A stretch of 64,000 nt of DNA. Source: Sphingomonas sp. UBA978. Lineage in GTDB: Bacteria > Pseudomonadota > Alphaproteobacteria > Sphingomonadales > Sphingomonadaceae. Positions within the stretch are counted from its first letter, which is position 1; every line of letters starts with the position of its first letter. Below the pieces are notes generated by a model. The model did no database searches and was not told where the DNA came from. It saw nothing but the letters and a program-made list of their open reading frames with translations. The stretch is from the NCBI RefSeq assembly GCF_002292295.1, contig NZ_DBBS01000015.1, positions 147,957-211,956 of the forward strand. Direction: 5' to 3'. This document shows, piece after piece, positions 60,904 through 64,000 of the stretch. The position numbers were made by a program, and so were the translations under genes.

Positions 60904-60979
60904 CGTCATTGCGAGCGTAGCGAAGCAATCCAGAGCCGCCCGCCCTGCCCTGAATAGCTTCGCTACGCTCGCAATGACG
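60904..60979. repeat. palindromic repeat between M20 peptidase and sorB
   Basis: Perfect 23-bp inverted arms at 60,904-60,926 and 60,957-60,979 (the left arm contains GTCATTGCGAGCGTAGCGAA), 30 bp apart. This resembles a dispersed REP/MITE-type element rather than a terminator, and no gene lies in it. Confidence 0.7.
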
Positions 60980-61027
60980 CCCCCCGCCAGCACGGGTTCA
61001 AACGAAACGTATCGACGCTCCCTTGCC

Positions 61028-61447
61028 TCAGCGCGCCGCGCGCTGCGCGGGCATCGCGGTCAGATATTCCAGGATCGCCGGCACGTCCTGCTCGGCGATC
61101 GGCGCCTTGTAGACTTCGCGCATCTTGGTGACGGTGGCCTTCCACTGGTCCGCCGACAGCGCCGGCTGGGTCAGTGCCATGCTGGCGGAGTGACAGGCGG
61201 TGCAATGGGCGTTGACCGCGTCGGCATGCGGCCCGGCGGGAAAGGTCGCCGCCTCCGCCGGCAGCACGACGCTGGTCGAGGCGAGCGTGAAGCCGTTGGC
61301 CGCGACGCTGCCTGGTGCCGCGACCGGCGCCATGGCCGGCGTTGCTGCCGGCCGCGTGCGGCTGCCCGGACTGCCGACCACGACCAGCGCGATCGCGGCG
61401 ATGCCGATCACGCCGCCTGCGATCCATCCGGCGGATAGGGACTTCAT
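61028..61447 (-). CDS. sorB: c-type cytochrome subunit of sulfite dehydrogenase
   Basis: A protein of 139 aa with an N-terminal hydrophobic anchor or signal (WIAGGVIGIAAIALVVVG) and one heme site CTACH (82-86). ALSADQWKATVTKMREVY and AILEYLTAMPA follow, as in short monoheme cytochromes paired with sulfite oxidases. It should take electrons from SorA and pass them to the respiratory chain in the periplasm. It starts 11 nt after sorA. Confidence 0.82.
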   Translation of the reverse strand: MKSLSAGWIAGGVIGIAAIALVVVGSPGSRTRPAATPAMAPVAAPGSVAANGFTLASTSVVLPAEAATFPAGPHADAVNAHCTACHSASMALTQPALSADQWKATVTKMREVYKAPIAEQDVPAILEYLTAMPAQRAAR

Positions 61448-61458
61448 GCCGTTCCTCC

Positions 61459-62685
61459 TCAGGCCGCGACGATCGTCGTCGTTTCGATGTTGCCGCGCAT
61501 GAACCCGCCGGGGTTCCAGATCGGCCGCATCGGCTGCGCGACGCCTTTGGTGTTCCAGCAGCGCGTCAGGATCGCATTGGCGCCGCGCCGCACCGGGACA
61601 CGCCCGTCCCAGCGCCGGAAGCCGTAGCGCCCCTCGTCGGGGCCGAGCGTCGTCCGGTACCACGTCCGTCCGCCGTCGGAGGACACGTCGACCTTGGCGA
61701 CCCCGCAATCGCCGCCCATCGCGATCCCGCCGACCGGGATCGACGGCTCCAGCGCGACCACCTGCCCCTCCGGCAGGCTCGTCATCCAGCTGCGCGGGAT
61801 CATCCGGTTGATCGGCTCGGTCGGAAAATCCTTCGCCCCCGGCGTCACGTCGGCATGCGGTGCGGTCGGGATCTTGTATGCCTTCTGCATCCAATAGCCC
61901 GCGTCGGCGGCGGGCAGCACCTCGATCGTGTCGAGCATCTTGACCCAATAGGTCGAATACCAGCCCGGCACGACCAGCCGGCAGGGGAAACCGTTGAGCA
62001 GCGGCAGCTGTTCGCCGTTCATCCCGAACGCGATCATCACCTCGCCGTCGCGGGCATGGTCGATGGCGAGCGCCTTTTCGAAATCGGGCGCGCCCGGCAC
62101 CGCCGGCTTGTCCAGCGCGCCGAAGCGGACCTGCACCGCCCCCGCCTTCACCCCGGCGAGATCGAGCACGTCGCGCAGCCGCACGCCCAGCCATTTGGCA
62201 TTGCCCATCGCGCCATGGCCCCATTGCGCGCCGGGCACGCGCGGCTGGAACAGGCCGCGGCTGTTGCCCGAACACTGGTTAACCGCCGCCAGCTCGACCC
62301 GGGGCAGGCGCAGCAGCTGCGCGAGGCTGATCGACAGCGGCCGGTCGACGTGACCGAACACCTTCAGCCGGAATTGCTCGACGTCGATCGTGGTCGGGAT
62401 GTCCGCCCAGTGCCAGCGCACGAAGAACCGGTCGTTGGGCGTGAACACCGACTGGTCGAACACCGCCATCGGCGTTTCCAGCAGCGGCGGATGCGTGCGC
62501 TGCAGGATCATGCTCCCCTTGCCCGGAAAGGCGCCGGTCAACGGCCGTTCGCCGTTGCCGCCGGGCAGGCGCAGGTCGACCAGCTGCTGCGCGATCGCCG
62601 GCACCGCCACGCCCGCCGCGGCGGCGGCGCCGAGCAGGCGACGGCGGCTGGTGCGGCTCGCCAGCCAGGCGTTCAGGCTATCCAT
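61459..62685 (-). CDS. sorA: sulfite:cytochrome c oxidoreductase, molybdopterin subunit
   Basis: A protein of 408 aa of the sulfite oxidase family. A twin-arginine signal (SRRRLLGAAAAAGVA) directs folded, cofactor-loaded enzyme to the periplasm. The molybdenum-ligating cysteine is Cys138 in NQCSGNSRG. VDVSSDGGRTWYRTTLG and RCWNTKG are from the C-terminal dimerisation domain. It oxidises sulfite to sulfate. The start MDSLNAWLAS at 62,685 has a GGGAGGG ribosome site. It is paired with sorB and preceded by yeiH. Confidence 0.88.
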   Translation of the reverse strand: MDSLNAWLASRTSRRRLLGAAAAAGVAVPAIAQQLVDLRLPGGNGERPLTGAFPGKGSMILQRTHPPLLETPMAVFDQSVFTPNDRFFVRWHWADIPTTIDVEQFRLKVFGHVDRPLSISLAQLLRLPRVELAAVNQCSGNSRGLFQPRVPGAQWGHGAMGNAKWLGVRLRDVLDLAGVKAGAVQVRFGALDKPAVPGAPDFEKALAIDHARDGEVMIAFGMNGEQLPLLNGFPCRLVVPGWYSTYWVKMLDTIEVLPAADAGYWMQKAYKIPTAPHADVTPGAKDFPTEPINRMIPRSWMTSLPEGQVVALEPSIPVGGIAMGGDCGVAKVDVSSDGGRTWYRTTLGPDEGRYGFRRWDGRVPVRRGANAILTRCWNTKGVAQPMRPIWNPGGFMRGNIETTTIVAA

Positions 62686-62706
62686 GCGACTCGTCCCTCC
62701 CACGCC

Positions 62707-63744
62707 TCAGAATAGCATCAATGCCGCGGCGAACGACAGCGCCAGCGCGACCGCCGACGACGCCACGATGACCAGCAGCGGCTTGATCCCGGTGCCGAGC
62801 AGCGCCTGCATCGGCGCGCGGATGCCCGTCGCCGCGACCGCGCAGGCGAGGAAGGCGGTCGCCAGCGTCTGCGCCGACCGGCCGATCACCGCGGGCACCG
62901 GCACGACCGAATTGACCGCCGCGACCACGAAGAATCCGGTGACGAACCAGGGCACCGACAGCTTGGTCCTCGCGCCGCCAGACGCCGGAAAAAACAGCGT
63001 CAGCAGTGCCAGCACCGGCGCCAGCAGCGCGACGCGGGTCAGCTTGATGATCGTCGCCACCTCGCCGGCATGGTCGGAAAAGGAATAGCCCGCGCCGATC
63101 GCCTGCGCGACGTCGTGGATCGACGCGCCCAGCATCAACCCCGCCTGCGCATCGGACAGGCCGACCGCATGCGCGATCAACGGATAGAAGAACATCGCCG
63201 TCGCGCTCGCGGCCGAGATACCGACGAGCACCAGCGCCAGCTGTGCCTGGTTGACCCGCCGTTCGCCCAATGTCGTCGCCAGCGCCAGCGCCGCCGACGC
63301 GCCGCAGATCGCCACCGCCCCGCCCGCCAGCGCCCCGAACGCCGTCGACAGCCCCAGCGCCCGCGCGGCCAGCACCCCCGCCGCCAGCGTCACCAGCAGG
63401 ATCACCACCACCGCGAACAATGTAAATGGCCACAGCCCCCCAATCTGCGCAATCGTCACCCGCGCCCCGACCAGCACGATCCCCCAGCGCAGCAGCGTCC
63501 GCGACGCGAAGCTGAGCCCCGACGCCATCCTTGCCTCGCTGCCGAGGAAGTTGAGTGCCAGCCCGATCAGCAGCGCCATCAGCGTCAGCGGCGCGCTATA
63601 ATGGTCCGCAACGAACCCCGCCGCCATCGTCGCCAGCGCCGCGACGACCAGCCCGGGCCCGATCTCGGTCCAGCGCTTGGGCGGATCGGGCTCCAGATCG
63701 TTGAACAGGTCCGCCGCACGCGGATAATCGATCCTCTCGCTCAT
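62707..63744 (-). CDS. YeiH/UPF0324 family putative sulfate exporter
   Basis: A membrane protein of 345 aa with about ten helices. Family blocks are LLRWGIVLVGARVTIAQIGGL, GGAVAICGASAALALATTLG and GLMLGASIHDVAQAIGAGYSFSD. YeiH proteins are predicted anion exporters, some active on sulfonates/sulfate. Standing first in an operon with sulfite dehydrogenase (21-nt gap), it probably exports sulfite or sulfate. The CRISPR array begins 90 bp upstream. Confidence 0.85.
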   Translation of the reverse strand: MSERIDYPRAADLFNDLEPDPPKRWTEIGPGLVVAALATMAAGFVADHYSAPLTLMALLIGLALNFLGSEARMASGLSFASRTLLRWGIVLVGARVTIAQIGGLWPFTLFAVVVILLVTLAAGVLAARALGLSTAFGALAGGAVAICGASAALALATTLGERRVNQAQLALVLVGISAASATAMFFYPLIAHAVGLSDAQAGLMLGASIHDVAQAIGAGYSFSDHAGEVATIIKLTRVALLAPVLALLTLFFPASGGARTKLSVPWFVTGFFVVAAVNSVVPVPAVIGRSAQTLATAFLACAVAATGIRAPMQALLGTGIKPLLVIVASSAVALALSFAAALMLF

Positions 63745-63833
63745 CGGACACGGATACCGTCGCCGATCGAGGCGAACAACGCCGCATGCGCGCTACCCGC
63801 GCTCCAAATGGCAGTACCGTCGCATCGGCAGCC

Positions 63834-64000
63834 CCGTCGCCACCGCCCCGCCCATTGAGCAGCTATAGTATTGTGACTTTTGGGATCGGCACGAAGATGG
63901 TCGCCGCTAGACCAAGATCTCTGAGCGGCTATAGTGCAGGGCTTCTCGAAGGCCATGGAGGATCGGTTGCCGCTAGACCGCGATCTCTGAGCGGCTATAG
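63834..64000 (+). CRISPR. end of a CRISPR array, probably type II-C, running off the window
   Basis: Repeat units lie at 63,900-63,935 and 63,966-64,000 (cut one base short by the window). They differ at only 3 positions over 35 and begin GTYGCCGCTAGACC and end TGAGCGGCTATAG. A degenerate unit at 63,834-63,869 keeps only the last ~14 bases. Spacers are 30 nt (63,870-63,899 and 63,936-63,965), so the period is 66 bp. The GTTG start, 36-nt length and GCCGCT/AGCGGC hairpin ends fit type II-C repeats. No cas gene is inside the window. Confidence 0.85.

Overview
The window is high-G+C DNA from an alphaproteobacterium, most likely Sphingomonas or a close relative in the Sphingomonadaceae. This is judged from gene order and protein character: the zwf-pgl-edd-glk-eda Entner-Doudoroff run, large TonB-dependent receptors, a single LolC/E-type permease, mre-mrdA-rodA next to mutL, and rpsF-rpsR-rplI next to fab genes. 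No search was run, so names rest on motifs, lengths and gene neighbourhoods read directly.

Bases 1-40,240 are core chromosome. They hold an assimilatory sulfate/sulfite reduction operon (DUF2849-cysI-DUF934-cysH) and dnaE-moaB. A minus-strand operon of lolC/E, lolD, an acetyltransferase and a glutathione peroxidase follows. Next come a TonB receptor, an hsp20 gene with a probable ROSE-type RNA thermometer, pyrG, secG, a marR-SH3-argC run and the complete Entner-Doudoroff operon. After these are the fatty-acid cluster fabD-(GxxExxY gene)-fabG-acpP-fabF-mltG, the small ribosomal-protein operon, mutL and the rod-shape operon mreB-mreC-mreD-mrdA-rodA.

A tRNA-Lys(CTT) gene at 40,243 is the integration site of a 9.2-kb island bounded by a 47-bp perfect direct repeat (40,273-40,319 and 49,432-49,478). 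The island carries a tyrosine integrase, an AlpA-like excisionase, a DUF3987 helicase/primase-like protein, a DUF5681 protein and a string of tightly overlapping small genes, but no capsid or tail genes. This suggests a phage satellite or a similar integrative element. At its tRNA end lies a plus-strand operon of a TIR-like protein, a caspase-like protease and a 95-residue helical protein. This operon is the strongest candidate for a little-described system: a TIR-to-caspase antiviral module resembling type IV Thoeris, with an additional third gene. A spaced double GTGTAAG motif recurs near both island ends and at two internal module boundaries.

Beyond the island, 49,844-54,990 is a rearranged, divergently transcribed version of the Escherichia coli yjfI-J-K-L-M-C set (DUF2170, PspA, DUF2491, DUF350, DUF1190, glutathionylspermidine-synthase-like) with a TVGYGD potassium channel built in. 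A second TonB receptor, a CAP-domain lipoprotein, an M20 peptidase and a sulfite-oxidation operon (yeiH-sorA-sorB) follow. The last ~170 bases are the degenerate end of a CRISPR array with a 66-bp period; the repeat form suggests type II-C, and each repeat contains a promoter-like sequence.
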